From an uncultured Aquimarina sp. (GTDB lineage Bacteria > Bacteroidota > Bacteroidia > Flavobacteriales > Flavobacteriaceae), in contig CANMLL010000004.1 of assembly GCA_947498775.1 (NCBI GenBank), positions 186,001 to 250,000 on the forward strand: DNA of 64,000 nucleotides. Reading direction: 5' to 3'. A program made the translations under genes and the position numbers. Each line of letters starts with the position of its first letter. Within the stretch, counting starts at the first letter, position 1. Shown here piece by piece: positions 54,140 through 63,563 of the stretch. The notes below the pieces were generated by a model. It made no database searches, was not told where the DNA came from, and saw nothing but the letters and a program-made list of their open reading frames with translations.

Positions 54140-55222
54140 ATGAAAGACAAACCAAAATATAAAATCTCCTTCTGTACGGTATGCATGAATCGTACGCATC
54201 ATCTGAAGTTAACTCTACCAAAGAATATAAAAGATAATATTGAATATGGTAATGTAGAATTTGTGGTCTTAAATTACAACTCAAAAGATGATTTAGATGA
54301 ATGGATCAAAGCAGAGATGAAGCAATACATACATACAGGAATTATAAAATATATAAAAACAACAGTGCCAGAATGTTTTTTAATGAGTCATTCCAAGAAT
54401 GTAGTAGCTAAGTATGCTACCGGAGATGTTGTTTGTAGTATTGATGCAGATAATTTTATTGGAAAAGGTTTTGCAGAATATCTGAATAATGAGTTTCAAT
54501 TAAATAACAATATTTTTTTAACAGTCAAAAAATTTGAAGTTCCCAGTGGGTGCTATGGAAGGATTTGTATGTTAAAAAAAGATTTTATGACGATTAAAGG
54601 TTATGATGAGAATATGCTGGGATATGGACATGAAGATTCTGATTTAAGAAACCGTTTAGAGTTATTAGGAAAAACACCTAGATACATGTCAGCATCAAAT
54701 TTTTTTAATGTTCTATCTCATGATGATGATGAACGATTGAAAGATGAAAAAAATGCATTGGGAATCCAAAAGATTTTTATAAGCCATATTGATCAGGCAA
54801 CTACCTGGTTGTTATATTTATTTAATGATTTTACATTTTATAAAGGAGTCATAGTTAGCCATCGTTTTGTAAACTCTGAATCTATTGAAAATTTATTTGA
54901 GGAGGAAGCTTTTTCGAGATTTGGAAATTCACTTCTGGATGATGTATGGGAGGTTGGTCATTGGGAAATAAAAGAAAATAGAATAGTTTTAATAAATAAA
55001 CAAAATAGTCACACCTCTTTTGAATCGTTTGAAGAAAACAGCTTTATGATTGACAATCGGATTTTTATTAGAGTAAAAGATGAAAATTACCGAACACATT
55101 TGACGATGTTTTTTTCTATAATTAATAATCGAATACTAATGGAAAAAAATAAAAAAGAAAAAAGGATTGTGGTGAATACAAATGCTTTTGGAGAAACCAT
55201 ATTTGAACAAAACTATATATAG
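54140..55222 (+). CDS. GT-A glycosyltransferase (galactosyltransferase-like), cassette 1
   Basis: The protein has 360 residues. Residues 5-240 form a GT-A fold: ISFCTVCMNRTHHLKLTLPK, the metal motif DADN in CSIDADNFIGKGF, and the acceptor region GYDENMLGYGHEDSDLRNRL. The last 120 residues are an extra domain of unknown role. It shares long identical stretches with the cassette 2 gene at 56879. It begins the first [GT, LanB-C-like, GT2] cassette; the sugar and acceptor are unknown, peptide hydroxyls or a glycan being possible. Confidence 0.82.
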   Translation: MKDKPKYKISFCTVCMNRTHHLKLTLPKNIKDNIEYGNVEFVVLNYNSKDDLDEWIKAEMKQYIHTGIIKYIKTTVPECFLMSHSKNVVAKYATGDVVCSIDADNFIGKGFAEYLNNEFQLNNNIFLTVKKFEVPSGCYGRICMLKKDFMTIKGYDENMLGYGHEDSDLRNRLELLGKTPRYMSASNFFNVLSHDDDERLKDEKNALGIQKIFISHIDQATTWLLYLFNDFTFYKGVIVSHRFVNSESIENLFEEEAFSRFGNSLLDDVWEVGHWEIKENRIVLINKQNSHTSFESFEENSFMIDNRIFIRVKDENYRTHLTMFFSIINNRILMEKNKKEKRIVVNTNAFGETIFEQNYI

Positions 55223-55223
55223 T

Positions 55224-56081
55224 ATGTTTAGACATAACACAGCAGAACAACATCTAGGAATATCTGTTTTTTATAATAAAAAATCTTGGCCTGATTTGAT
55301 CATTGAGGGAATCGATCCGTTTATAAAGAGTGTTGAAAAGATAGATAAATTTTATATAGAATTAAATGGTACAATGGGTTTTCATATTCTTTTAGTTTTG
55401 ATAACGAATAGAAAGTATGCCAGAGATATAGCAGAAAAGGTTGATGTGTATTTCAAAAAATTTCTAAGGGAATATCCTTCTTCAAACCAAGAATTACTTC
55501 CGTCATATGCTATCTTTCAAAATTTCAAGAATAATACAATACAATACAATGTTTGTGAAATCGTCCTTGCTAATAGAAGATATCTTTTATATAAGCACCA
55601 ACTATCTATAGTTTTAATAAAGATTTTCGTGTATTATGGAAAAAATACTTTGGATGATCTCTTAGAAATTATGATACAATTGTTTACCATTTTTTGCAAT
55701 ACGATAAAAGTAACAAATCAACAAGCCATAAAATTGTTTAGCGACTTATTAGAATTAGAAGAAAAAAAATGTGATTCTGAGATCGTGAAAAAAATAGCTG
55801 GACTGAATATAGATAATTTTGAAAAAAATAAATCTCAAATTGTTGAATACTTAAAAAAACACAGAAAGGTAGATCGTATTCTGTATAATGAATCATGGGA
55901 AAATACCTGGAGTATAACGATACAAGAGTATATTAAATCCTTTACTAACAATATTAATCCTGTTCAAAATATAGATGCCGAATACACATTTATCATACAA
56001 GAGTTGGTAGATACTTTTGACTTTAATGATAGAATGAGTGCGTACTACTTGTTCTCAGAAGGATTAAAATTAGTATCGTAA
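55224..56081 (+). CDS. Thiopeptide-type bacteriocin biosynthesis (LanB C-terminal-like) domain protein, cassette 1
   Basis: Starting at 55224, 1 nt after the GT stop, it has 285 residues. The N-terminal part HLGISVFYNKKSW...LIIEGIDPFIKSVEKIDKFY, then GFHILLVLI, follows the layout of the stand-alone thiopeptide-type bacteriocin domain: charged strand, Trp, helix, then RY/GxHxR-like strand. That domain is the elimination or adenylation partner in LanB systems. The usual His-Leu-Arg triad is weak and no dehydratase is nearby. Paralogue of 57997-58878. Assignment is tentative. Confidence 0.5.
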   Translation: MFRHNTAEQHLGISVFYNKKSWPDLIIEGIDPFIKSVEKIDKFYIELNGTMGFHILLVLITNRKYARDIAEKVDVYFKKFLREYPSSNQELLPSYAIFQNFKNNTIQYNVCEIVLANRRYLLYKHQLSIVLIKIFVYYGKNTLDDLLEIMIQLFTIFCNTIKVTNQQAIKLFSDLLELEEKKCDSEIVKKIAGLNIDNFEKNKSQIVEYLKKHRKVDRILYNESWENTWSITIQEYIKSFTNNINPVQNIDAEYTFIIQELVDTFDFNDRMSAYYLFSEGLKLVS

Positions 56082-56105
56082 CTATAGTAAATATGTTAAT
56101 ACACT

Positions 56106-56792
56106 ATGAAAAAGAAGACATTTTGCATAATCTTAGAATATTGTGGAGGAGCTAAGACAGATGCACTCTTTCAAAAACTTTCTAAATGGAACCCGGATTA
56201 TAATATCCACATTTTAGATAATGCTAGTGTAAATAATCGATGTAGTTATATCACACATCAAAATTTATCAAATACAGGAATTGGTGGTGGTATTAAGGAT
56301 TGTTTACGCTTTGCAAGAAATTCAAGGGCTGAATATCTTTTTTTTATGACTAATGATATTATACCGATTAATGAAATCGATATTGGGCACTTAGAACAAA
56401 TAATCATTCATCATCAGGATATTGTGCAACTCGGAGTATCCTTAACCAGAGATTCTGATAAACAATACTATCCTTGGATGATAAATCAAGGTGAAAACGA
56501 CAATAGAATTGTCAGGCATTCTGATTTACTTTGCTGTTTTTTAAACCTTGATTTTATAGAAAGTTTTGGGGGCTTTCCTGATTCTAGAAGTGGTTGGGGC
56601 TACGATTGGGAAATAGGGTATCAAGCAAGGATCAATAACAAAAAAATTGTGATATGCGATGCATATAGTATCAGGCATGTGGATCAAAATAAGGAGAATG
56701 CCCAGCAAATTAGGGATACAAAATTTATGGAATTAAAAGAAGTGTATAATAAGAAGTACGGGGATTATAAAGTAATAGAACCTTCATTGTAA
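56106..56792 (+). CDS. Family 2 glycosyltransferase, cassette 1
   Basis: The protein has 228 residues with a compact GT-A fold: IILEYCGGAKTDALFQKL, NTGIGGGIKDCLRFA (nucleotide-sugar loop), FMTNDIIP (metal Asp), GWGYDWEIGYQAR (catalytic-base region) and IRHVDQ. This pattern is typical of GT2 rhamnosyl- or hexosyltransferases. It lies 24 bp after the LanB-like gene. The cassette 2 copy (58871) is frameshifted. Confidence 0.85.
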   Translation: MKKKTFCIILEYCGGAKTDALFQKLSKWNPDYNIHILDNASVNNRCSYITHQNLSNTGIGGGIKDCLRFARNSRAEYLFFMTNDIIPINEIDIGHLEQIIIHHQDIVQLGVSLTRDSDKQYYPWMINQGENDNRIVRHSDLLCCFLNLDFIESFGGFPDSRSGWGYDWEIGYQARINNKKIVICDAYSIRHVDQNKENAQQIRDTKFMELKEVYNKKYGDYKVIEPSL

Positions 56793-56878
56793 GGCTTCTT
56801 ATGTGTATCAAATAGAATACAAATCTCTCTACAGCTACATATTAAAAAACGTTTCAGTAATGTCAAAGTAAATTAAAA

Positions 56879-57991
56879 ATGAGTTCAGAGAAAAAATATA
56901 AAATCTCCTTTTGCACGGTCTGTATGAATCGTACGCACCATCTGAAATTAACGTTGCCTAAAAACATCAAAGATAATCTGGGCTATGGCAATGTAGAGTT
57001 TGTGGTGTTAAATTATAATTCACAGGATGATCTTGATGAATGGATAAAGGAGGAAATGATGGAATATATTGAAAAAGGGATTTTAGTATATGTCAAGACT
57101 GAAGAGCCTGAGCATTTTTTTATGAGCCATTCTAAAAATGTAGTGGCCCGAGCTGCAACCGGCGATATTCTTTGTAATATTGATGCTGATAATTATGCAG
57201 GAAAAGGCTTTGCAAATTACATTGATAAACAATACAAAAAAAATCAAAATATATACTTAGCGGTTAATAAAGAAACTGCACCCAGGGATTGTTATGGTAG
57301 GATATGTATACTTCGAGACGATTTTCTGAAAATAAAGGGTTACGACGAAAGTATGTTGGGGTATGGTTTTGAAGATTTTGATCTTCGAAACCGTTTGGAA
57401 TTGCTGGGAAGGAAGGGTTTGTATATCACGAATATTGATTTTTTGCAAGCCATCTCCCATAAAGATACCGAGCGCCTACAGAGCGAAAAAAATGCTATTA
57501 GTACGGATCGCTTTTTTATAGCTCATCTAAATCATGCCCAATCATCTTTGTTGTATTTATTTGAAGACGGTACCAGTTATGAAGGAATCATAACAATGAA
57601 CCGTTTATTAAATTCTATGGCTACCGAAAACCTTTTCCCAGAGAATCGAATGTTTGATTATCCCAATTCTTTATGGCAAGATTGCTGGAATAAGAGTAGT
57701 TGGTTAAAAGAGAAGGAAACGTTATATATAAAGGACAAAGAAGATGATTTAGTCCTGACACCTTTAGAAAAAGAACAACACCTTTTTCAGCTTACAGTTG
57801 GAAATTATACCCAAGTCTACCGTCAGGTCACAGACCAGGAGGAATCCAATAATCTAATCATGTTTTTTTCCCAGATCAATAACCGGATCATAATGAAGCA
57901 AAACAAAGAGGCTAAAAAAGTAACTGTCAATCAAGTTTTTGGCCAAGCTGTGTTGTCAAAGAATTTTTTAAAAGATGTAAACTTAAGTTGA
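56879..57991 (+). CDS. GT-A glycosyltransferase (galactosyltransferase-like), cassette 2
   Basis: The protein has 370 residues and is a paralogue of 54140-55222: CTVCMNRTHHLKLTLPKNIK, YGNVEFVVLNYNS, MSHSKNVVA and GKGFA shared, with DADN in CNIDADNYAGKGF and GYDESMLGYGFEDFDLRNRL. The C-terminal ~120 residues are less similar than the catalytic part. It starts the second cassette. Some sequence drift suggests the two copies use different acceptors or sugars. Confidence 0.82.
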   Translation: MSSEKKYKISFCTVCMNRTHHLKLTLPKNIKDNLGYGNVEFVVLNYNSQDDLDEWIKEEMMEYIEKGILVYVKTEEPEHFFMSHSKNVVARAATGDILCNIDADNYAGKGFANYIDKQYKKNQNIYLAVNKETAPRDCYGRICILRDDFLKIKGYDESMLGYGFEDFDLRNRLELLGRKGLYITNIDFLQAISHKDTERLQSEKNAISTDRFFIAHLNHAQSSLLYLFEDGTSYEGIITMNRLLNSMATENLFPENRMFDYPNSLWQDCWNKSSWLKEKETLYIKDKEDDLVLTPLEKEQHLFQLTVGNYTQVYRQVTDQEESNNLIMFFSQINNRIIMKQNKEAKKVTVNQVFGQAVLSKNFLKDVNLS

Positions 57992-57996
57992 AATAT

Positions 57997-58878
57997 ATGC
58001 AATCTTCGGAACAACTATATTGTAACATTGCTTTTTTTTTTCATAGAAATGCCTGGTATTACTTTCTAATTAAGGCAGTTATCCCATATTTAGAAAAAAA
58101 TAAAGATAAAATCCATCGCTTTTACCTTTCACTGGCTCAGGCAAGAGGGTATCATATAATGCTTACGTATTTAGTAGATAAAAATGATGCTCAGAAGTTT
58201 ACGGAAAAGTTGGATAGCTATTTTCAGGATTTTATAATGAAACATCCCAGTTCTTTAGCCAGCGTTAAATATCCTACTGGAATGTATATGGATTTTGCAA
58301 ACAATTCTATTCACTATGGGATATTTGATTTGGTGATAAAAGCCCATGATTCAGATGTCTTTAATTTTTATCACAGCGAAGTATCCAAAGTATTGTTATC
58401 TATATTCAAGTCATATAAGGAAGAGACTTTAGAAAATCTTACCGAAATTATAATGGAAATGTTTGCCTGGTTTTGTAAAGTTGTGAGCATTAATGTTGAT
58501 AGGTCAATTAAATTATTCGAGGATTTGTTAGAAAACAGCTATAAGAAATATGAGGGATCATTACTTGACAAAATGAGAATCAACAATGAAGAGAATTTTG
58601 AAGATAATAAAGAACCTATATTAGAATACATATATTCTTTTTTTAATCAACCGGATAAAGAAATTGAGTATGAATATGAATGGCAGCAAATTTGGGTGGA
58701 AACCGTGCAAGAAGTAAAACAACGATTATCCATAAAGGAAACAGTAGCTATAGATAATGAAGATTACAAATATTTATTAGCTTCCATACCTACAATATTT
58801 GCTGTTGAAAATAAATCACAGGTATATCATTTATTCTTAAACGGATTAAAAGAGATACAAAAAGTGACTCATGGATGA
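57997..58878 (+). CDS. Thiopeptide-type bacteriocin biosynthesis (LanB C-terminal-like) domain protein, cassette 2
   Basis: The ATG at 57997 gives 293 residues; a TTG at 57988 overlapping the GT stop is also possible. CNIAFFFHRNAWYYFLIKAV, PYLEKNKDKIHRFYLSL, then GYHIMLTYLV, follows the same layout as the 55224 protein, and the last 100 residues also align loosely. Both paralogues keep the His in the GxHI strand. It overlaps the next gene by 8 nt. Confidence 0.5.
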   Translation: MQSSEQLYCNIAFFFHRNAWYYFLIKAVIPYLEKNKDKIHRFYLSLAQARGYHIMLTYLVDKNDAQKFTEKLDSYFQDFIMKHPSSLASVKYPTGMYMDFANNSIHYGIFDLVIKAHDSDVFNFYHSEVSKVLLSIFKSYKEETLENLTEIIMEMFAWFCKVVSINVDRSIKLFEDLLENSYKKYEGSLLDKMRINNEENFEDNKEPILEYIYSFFNQPDKEIEYEYEWQQIWVETVQEVKQRLSIKETVAIDNEDYKYLLASIPTIFAVENKSQVYHLFLNGLKEIQKVTHG

Positions 58879-59634
58879 TAAAATTTTTAGTATTATTTTA
58901 GATTATTGTGGTGGACAAAAAACCGATACTTTATACGAAAAGCTCTCCAGGTGGAATCCTAACCATACCATTCATATCCTAGACAATGGCAGCCCATCAA
59001 TAAAAGCCAATACATCACATATCGAAATAAAAAAAATACCGGGGTGGGGGGAGGAATTAAGGATTGCATTTCGTTGGCTAATCAAAATGGTTGTAGATAT
59101 GTTCTCCTTATAACGAACGATATACATTTTCAAAACAAATTAGATATTACACACTTTGAAGACTTACTAAAAGAATATCCAGATATTGTTCAGGTAGGAG
59201 TTTCATTGACTAAAAATTCTGATAAAAGATATTATCCTTGGATGATCAATCAAGGAAATAAAGAAAACCGTTTAGTGCATCGTAGTGATATTTTTTGTTG
59301 TGTACTCGACACTCAGTTTATTGATGAATTTGGTAGTTTTCCTGATTCCTTGAGCGGCTGGGGCTATGATTGGGAAGTAAGATACCAGGCTCCGCTCCAA
59401 AACAAAAAGATTGTAATTTGTGACTTGTTTACAATTAAGCATGTCAATGAAAAGAAAAATAGTGACCAAGAGATATGGAATACTAAGCTTGCCGAGCTAA
59501 GAAAAGCATACGATCAGCGATACGGGTCACATCAAAGAATTACTCCTTTTTGTCTAAACCAGAATTATAAGTCTTTTTCACAAAGGGCCGGTTGTGATAA
59601 ACATTTTATAGGTATTAAGATTATACTCCTTTAA
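58871..59634 (+). pseudogene. Family 2 glycosyltransferase, cassette 2, frameshifted
   Basis: The first part reads FSIILDYCGGQKTDTLYEKL and HIEIKK, then leaves frame and would end at 59113. The second part continues from the same site as TGVGGGIKDCISLANQNGCR through GWGYDWEVRYQAP to 59634. The break falls in a run of eight A at 59029-59036; nine A would restore the frame. The intact cassette 1 GT shows the continuous version. It could be a true frameshift, slippage-tolerant or a sequencing error. The extra C-terminus after TPF is unlike the partner. Confidence 0.8.
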
Positions 59635-59875
59635 ACATAAAAGTACAACATATTATATTATTAGTGGGCTATTAAAAAAGACAAGACAGTGCAGGATACA
59701 TAAATAGATGATTTCAAATAAATTAGCGTAATTCGAAAATCGATAATTAATTATACATGAAATAATTAAACTTATCAGCACTTGAAAAGTTTCATGCGAT
59801 GAATTAAATATAAATTTAAATGTATAAATGGTGTTTATGAAGCACAAAATGTATCATTGGACAAACTAACGCATT

Positions 59876-61339
59876 ATGAAAATAATTAAAATAGTAAAAA
59901 TCGGGCTACTATTATTTTGTCTCATATCAAGTACGATAGGGTGTAGTTCAGACGACCCTGAAGAAATTATCACAGAAGAACCTGATGAGGTAGTCATAGA
60001 AAAACAAAAAATAACCCTGAATACCGAAGATTACCAACATCAATTTATAGGAGGAGGAGTCTCTATAGGTTTATTCATGGGACATCATTACAGCATGAAT
60101 GAGGCTGCTCAAGATAAAGCCATCCAAATGATAGCAAAGGATTGTAATATGAAATACCTTCAAGATTATATCCAAATTTATCCCAGTGATGATCCTCCCT
60201 ACTTTGATCGGAGGGCCAATTATGTAAAGGCTGCCAAAAGTTACCGACCCGAAATTGAGTTTTCACTGGTTGGGAATAAATTTCCAGACGATTTAATGAT
60301 AGATCAAATCGTTGATGGCGAAACATTACAGGTTTTAAATACTGACGATCCTGAAATTTATAATCGTTTAGCCAATTGGTTTTTTGAACTTTTTAAAGGA
60401 TTTCATGATCGCGGAGTATCAACAGAAATATTGAATGTGGTAAATGAACCTGATTTGGATCGCAAATTTCGAAAGTACCATTATGGTCTCAATGGGGATA
60501 CCAAAGAAGCGGTGGCGCGTATTTTCAAATATGCGGTTCCTAAATTTAAAGAGATGTTGAACGATCCTGCAATAAATACAACTAATATGCCAGTTCCATT
60601 AATTATGGGGCCTAGTACCATATCACCCAACGGCTGTCTTGATTACATGAGGTTCTTTAAAACTGAACATCCTGATGTATGGGATCAAATAGATATCGTC
60701 GCCGTACATCAATATATTAATGGAGCAAATGAGCAAGTATTCAGGCTTATTAAAAACGAAGCTGGAGAAAAACCCGTTTATCAGTCTGAAACACATGCCC
60801 TAAAAGGAGATGCCCTCGGATTCGTTACTGCAGATAGGCCGCTTAAGGCTGTACTATCTTTATCAAATTTGTTCTGTACTGCGGTTAGAAATGGTGTAAG
60901 TTCCTGGTGGTATTTTGAGAATAACTATCCAAACGAGTTTCATCCCGGTGGACTACTTAGTGTTCCTTGGGCCGCTCCAGAACCTGTACCTTATAAACAT
61001 TATTATGCTTTTAAACAACTAACTTCTGCTCAACCTGATTCATCTCATGTAATAACTCATGAAACTGGAAATAACCCGAACTCAGAGATTATAGCATTCA
61101 GGAAAAAGGGACAGGACACTGTTTTTGTACATTTTTCAAACTATAGTCAAGACACAAAGGAAGTTTCAATTTTTGCAAATAATCTCAAAATTAAGGGGTA
61201 TGCGATAACAACTACTGACGAGGAAAATAATGGTGTTTTAATTGCCTCAGAAGAATACCAGTCAGCTTTGGATTCTATAACGTTTTCTGCCGGACGGTAT
61301 TCAGTTAATACTCTCAAAATTTCAATTGTAAATGAATGA
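59876..61339 (+). CDS. Clan-A glycoside-hydrolase-like lipoprotein
   Basis: The protein has 487 residues with a lipobox (STIGCSS, Cys23). A TIM barrel covers about residues 60-390 with acid/base Glu191 in NVVNEPDLD and nucleophile-type Glu305 in YQSETHAL. QFIGGGVSIGLF opens the barrel, as GH30/GH39-like families do. A C-terminal beta domain (about 400-487) follows. Family is not certain. It sits beside a sulfatase fragment, so degradation of a sulfated polysaccharide is a fair guess. Confidence 0.65.
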   Translation: MKIIKIVKIGLLLFCLISSTIGCSSDDPEEIITEEPDEVVIEKQKITLNTEDYQHQFIGGGVSIGLFMGHHYSMNEAAQDKAIQMIAKDCNMKYLQDYIQIYPSDDPPYFDRRANYVKAAKSYRPEIEFSLVGNKFPDDLMIDQIVDGETLQVLNTDDPEIYNRLANWFFELFKGFHDRGVSTEILNVVNEPDLDRKFRKYHYGLNGDTKEAVARIFKYAVPKFKEMLNDPAINTTNMPVPLIMGPSTISPNGCLDYMRFFKTEHPDVWDQIDIVAVHQYINGANEQVFRLIKNEAGEKPVYQSETHALKGDALGFVTADRPLKAVLSLSNLFCTAVRNGVSSWWYFENNYPNEFHPGGLLSVPWAAPEPVPYKHYYAFKQLTSAQPDSSHVITHETGNNPNSEIIAFRKKGQDTVFVHFSNYSQDTKEVSIFANNLKIKGYAITTTDEENNGVLIASEEYQSALDSITFSAGRYSVNTLKISIVNE

Positions 61340-61697
61340 AACTAAAACCATACGTTTAAATTATTAATTGAACTTTATAAAACAGTTCGCTATTATAAAC
61401 AAAACATTTGTAGTAATTTTTTCTACCTTTTAATATTTACGACAAAAGGGGACAGATGGCTATTCTAATATTTCTTTATTAGAGAAAGGCTTAGGGTAGT
61501 GTATATTTCTCAACCAAAAATTAATAAAACCAGTACAGTACAGTACAGGATAGTTTTTCTCTATATCGCTATTAATATTGTGAATATCATAATTAAAAAC
61601 AATATTCTTGATTAATATTTAATTTTTTTAGTTAAAAAATCAAATATTAATCAAGTTTGAAGAAATAAGGGAAATCAGAGTTTTTTTAATCTCTGAG
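61340..61697. other. Intergenic region, no gene seen
   Basis: It is very AT-rich. It includes ACCAGTACAGTACAGTACAGGATAG (short tandem AGTAC at about 61530-61550) and a 5'-TTGATTAATATTTAA / TTAAAAAATCAAATATTAATCAA dyad at 61610-61655 that could form a hairpin ahead of the IS200-like end. No coding sequence. Confidence 0.4.
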
Positions 61698-61865
61698 GGT
61701 TAATTCCCCGCTGCTTGCAGCGTATTTGATATATTTGTTTTATGTCAGAAAGTGAATATATTCATAAGTCGCATAATGTTTCAGTTTTGTTGTATCATTT
61801 TGTATAATTCCCCCCGAAATTAGGACAGTAAGTTAAGTTCAAAAATTGATTAAATTTACTGTATT

Positions 61866-62141
61866 ATGACACGAAGAAAATTTACTGCAAAATTTAAAAC
61901 GAAAGTAGTTTTGGAGGCATTAAAGGAGCGAGAGACCACTAATGAATTAGCTCAACGTTTCGATGTAGCTCCACAACAGATTGGTACGTGGAAGCGAGAA
62001 TTTCTAAACAATGCTGAAGATGTCTTTGCCAAAGCTCCAAAATCGAAAAAGAGTGAAGCAGAAGAAAAAGAAGAACGGTTATTAAAGACTATTGGTGAGC
62101 AAAAGGTAGAAATTGATTTTTTAAAGAAAGCCTTGTCATGA
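61866..62141 (+). CDS. IS3-family OrfA (HTH regulator of transposition)
   Basis: The protein has 91 residues. The HTH_Tnp_1 domain opens MTRRKFTAKFKTKVVLEALK and RFDVAPQQIGTWKREF, and a leucine-zipper-like end has KTIGEQKVEIDFLKKALS. It overlaps OrfB as ATGA (62138-62141), so translation is coupled rather than needing a -1 frameshift. Confidence 0.9.
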   Translation: MTRRKFTAKFKTKVVLEALKERETTNELAQRFDVAPQQIGTWKREFLNNAEDVFAKAPKSKKSEAEEKEERLLKTIGEQKVEIDFLKKALS

Positions 62142-63001
62142 AAGAGAGTGTACAACAACGCAGACAGCATATTGACAAGGCACATGCCCTTAGTGTTGTC
62201 CATCAGTGTAAATTGCTTAACATCCACCGTAGTGGGTTGTACTATAAACCGGTAGGTGAGTCAGATCTAAACCTAGAGTTGATGCGCTTGATTGATGAAA
62301 AACATATGCTGCATCCTTGGTTAGGAGTTCCTAGAATGACGACTTGGCTTACTATGGATAAAGGATATCAGATTAATCATAAACGCATAGAACGGCTTTA
62401 CAAATTGATGGGTATAAGCGCCATTGGACCCAAGCCCAATACTTCGAAACGTGGCAAAGGAGAACTCCATAAGGTTTATACCTATCTACTTAAAAATCTT
62501 AAAATAGAGCGTTCTAATCAAGTATGGGCCATGGATATCACTTATATTCCTGTCAAAGGAGGCTACCTTTATTTGGTCGCCATCATTGATCTGTACAGTC
62601 GTTTCGTAGTGGGATGGTCATTATCCAATACCATGACTGCTGAATGGTGTAAACAGACTCTGGATACTACTATTGAAAAATATGGTTCCCCAGAGATCTT
62701 AAACACCGATCAAGGTAGCCAGTTTACAGCTCTGGAATTTAGTAACTATGTTACTAAGGATCAAAACATCCGATTAAGCATGGATGGCAAAGGAAGAGCG
62801 ATTGATAATATTTTTATTGAACGCCTTTGGCGAAGTCTAAAATATGAACATGTATATTTGTTCCCAGCTGATGATGGCTTACAATGTTATCGAGGATTGA
62901 AAACCTGGTTTGATTATTATAATATAGAACGCAGACATCAAAATTTAGATAATGAACATCCAATAGCGGTTTATAAACAAAATTTAAAACCAGCAGCATA
63001 A
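62138..63001 (+). CDS. IS3-family OrfB transposase (DDE integrase core)
   Basis: The protein has 287 residues. An HTH_21 region (LGVPRMTTWLTMDKGYQINH, RLYKLMGI) precedes the rve core with MDITYIPVKGGYLYLVAIID (first Asp), LNTDQGSQF (second Asp) and NIFIERLWRSLKYEHVYL (Glu). All three acidic residues are present, so the catalytic core appears intact. Confidence 0.92.
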   Translation: MKESVQQRRQHIDKAHALSVVHQCKLLNIHRSGLYYKPVGESDLNLELMRLIDEKHMLHPWLGVPRMTTWLTMDKGYQINHKRIERLYKLMGISAIGPKPNTSKRGKGELHKVYTYLLKNLKIERSNQVWAMDITYIPVKGGYLYLVAIIDLYSRFVVGWSLSNTMTAEWCKQTLDTTIEKYGSPEILNTDQGSQFTALEFSNYVTKDQNIRLSMDGKGRAIDNIFIERLWRSLKYEHVYLFPADDGLQCYRGLKTWFDYYNIERRHQNLDNEHPIAVYKQNLKPAA

Positions 63002-63563
63002 TGAAAAATAAAACGAAAGATGGGTTGTCAACAAAACAGGGGACTTATCAGTCTCCCCCCAGACCCCCCTCTTTCAACATCATTAACATCTTATTTTTTT
63101 AATATTCTGTCCTAAACATGGGGGGAATTATATTGTTTGCCCTGCGAAATACAGAAGAGTTGTTTTTGATGAGTACGTTGACGAAACATTAGTTCAAGTT
63201 TGTCTTGATATTTCTAAAAGATACGAGATTCATTTTTTAGAAATAGGAACGGATAAAGATCATGTTCATTTTTTATTGCAATCAGTTCCAATATAAAGTC
63301 CAACATCAATAATTAAGAAATTAAAAAGTATAACAGCAAGGGAGATATTCAAACGTCATCCAGAAGTCAAAAAAGTTCTATGGGGAGGTTCATTTTGGTC
63401 AAGCGGTTACTTTGTAAATACAGTAAGTAAGTTTGGAGATGAAAATTCAATATCAAAATATGTTCGTAACCAAGTCAAAGAAAGGGACTATGATGTCTTA
63501 CATAAAGTTGATCAATTAACACTGTTTTGAGTTAGATACCCCGTCTGCTTGCAGCGGGGTAGT

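Larger units (their letters stand above)
61804..63132 (+). mobile_element. IS3-family insertion sequence
   Basis: Terminal inverted repeats TAATTCCCCCCgaaaTTAGGACAG and (reverse) TAATTCCCCCCatgtTTAGGACAG match at 20 of 24 positions. Two ORFs lie inside. The flanks both show TTGT, a candidate target duplication, and the IS splits the tnpA reading frame there. It is about 1.33 kb and both ORFs are open, so it may be active. Confidence 0.82.
61742..63530 (+). pseudogene. tnpA: IS200/IS605 family Y1 transposase, disrupted
   Basis: MSESEYIHKSHNVSVLLYHF before the IS3 insertion, then CPAKYRRVVFDEYVDETLVQ, HVHFLLQSVP, TSIIKKLKSITAREIF, LWGGSFWSSGYFVNTVSKFG and VDQLTLF after it. This parallels the intact copy at 42248. 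In addition to the insertion, an in-frame TAA (about 63294, SVPI-stop-SPT) would stop it. It is non-functional. Confidence 0.8.

Noticed and set aside
55224..58878. Calling the middle cassette proteins LanB dehydratases.
   Set aside because: They are about 290 residues, only the size of a stand-alone C-terminal domain. There is no dehydratase N-terminus, no LanC, and the key residues are weak, so only a resemblance is claimed.
59029..59036. Programmed frameshift in the GT2 gene.
   Set aside because: The A8 run could be slippery, but the cassette 1 paralogue is continuous and no stimulatory structure is clear. A plain mutation or sequencing error is simpler.
61520..61560. Short AGTAC tandem (CAGTACAGTACAGTACAGG).
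   Set aside because: Only three or four units of five bases; probably a chance microsatellite in AT-rich intergenic DNA.
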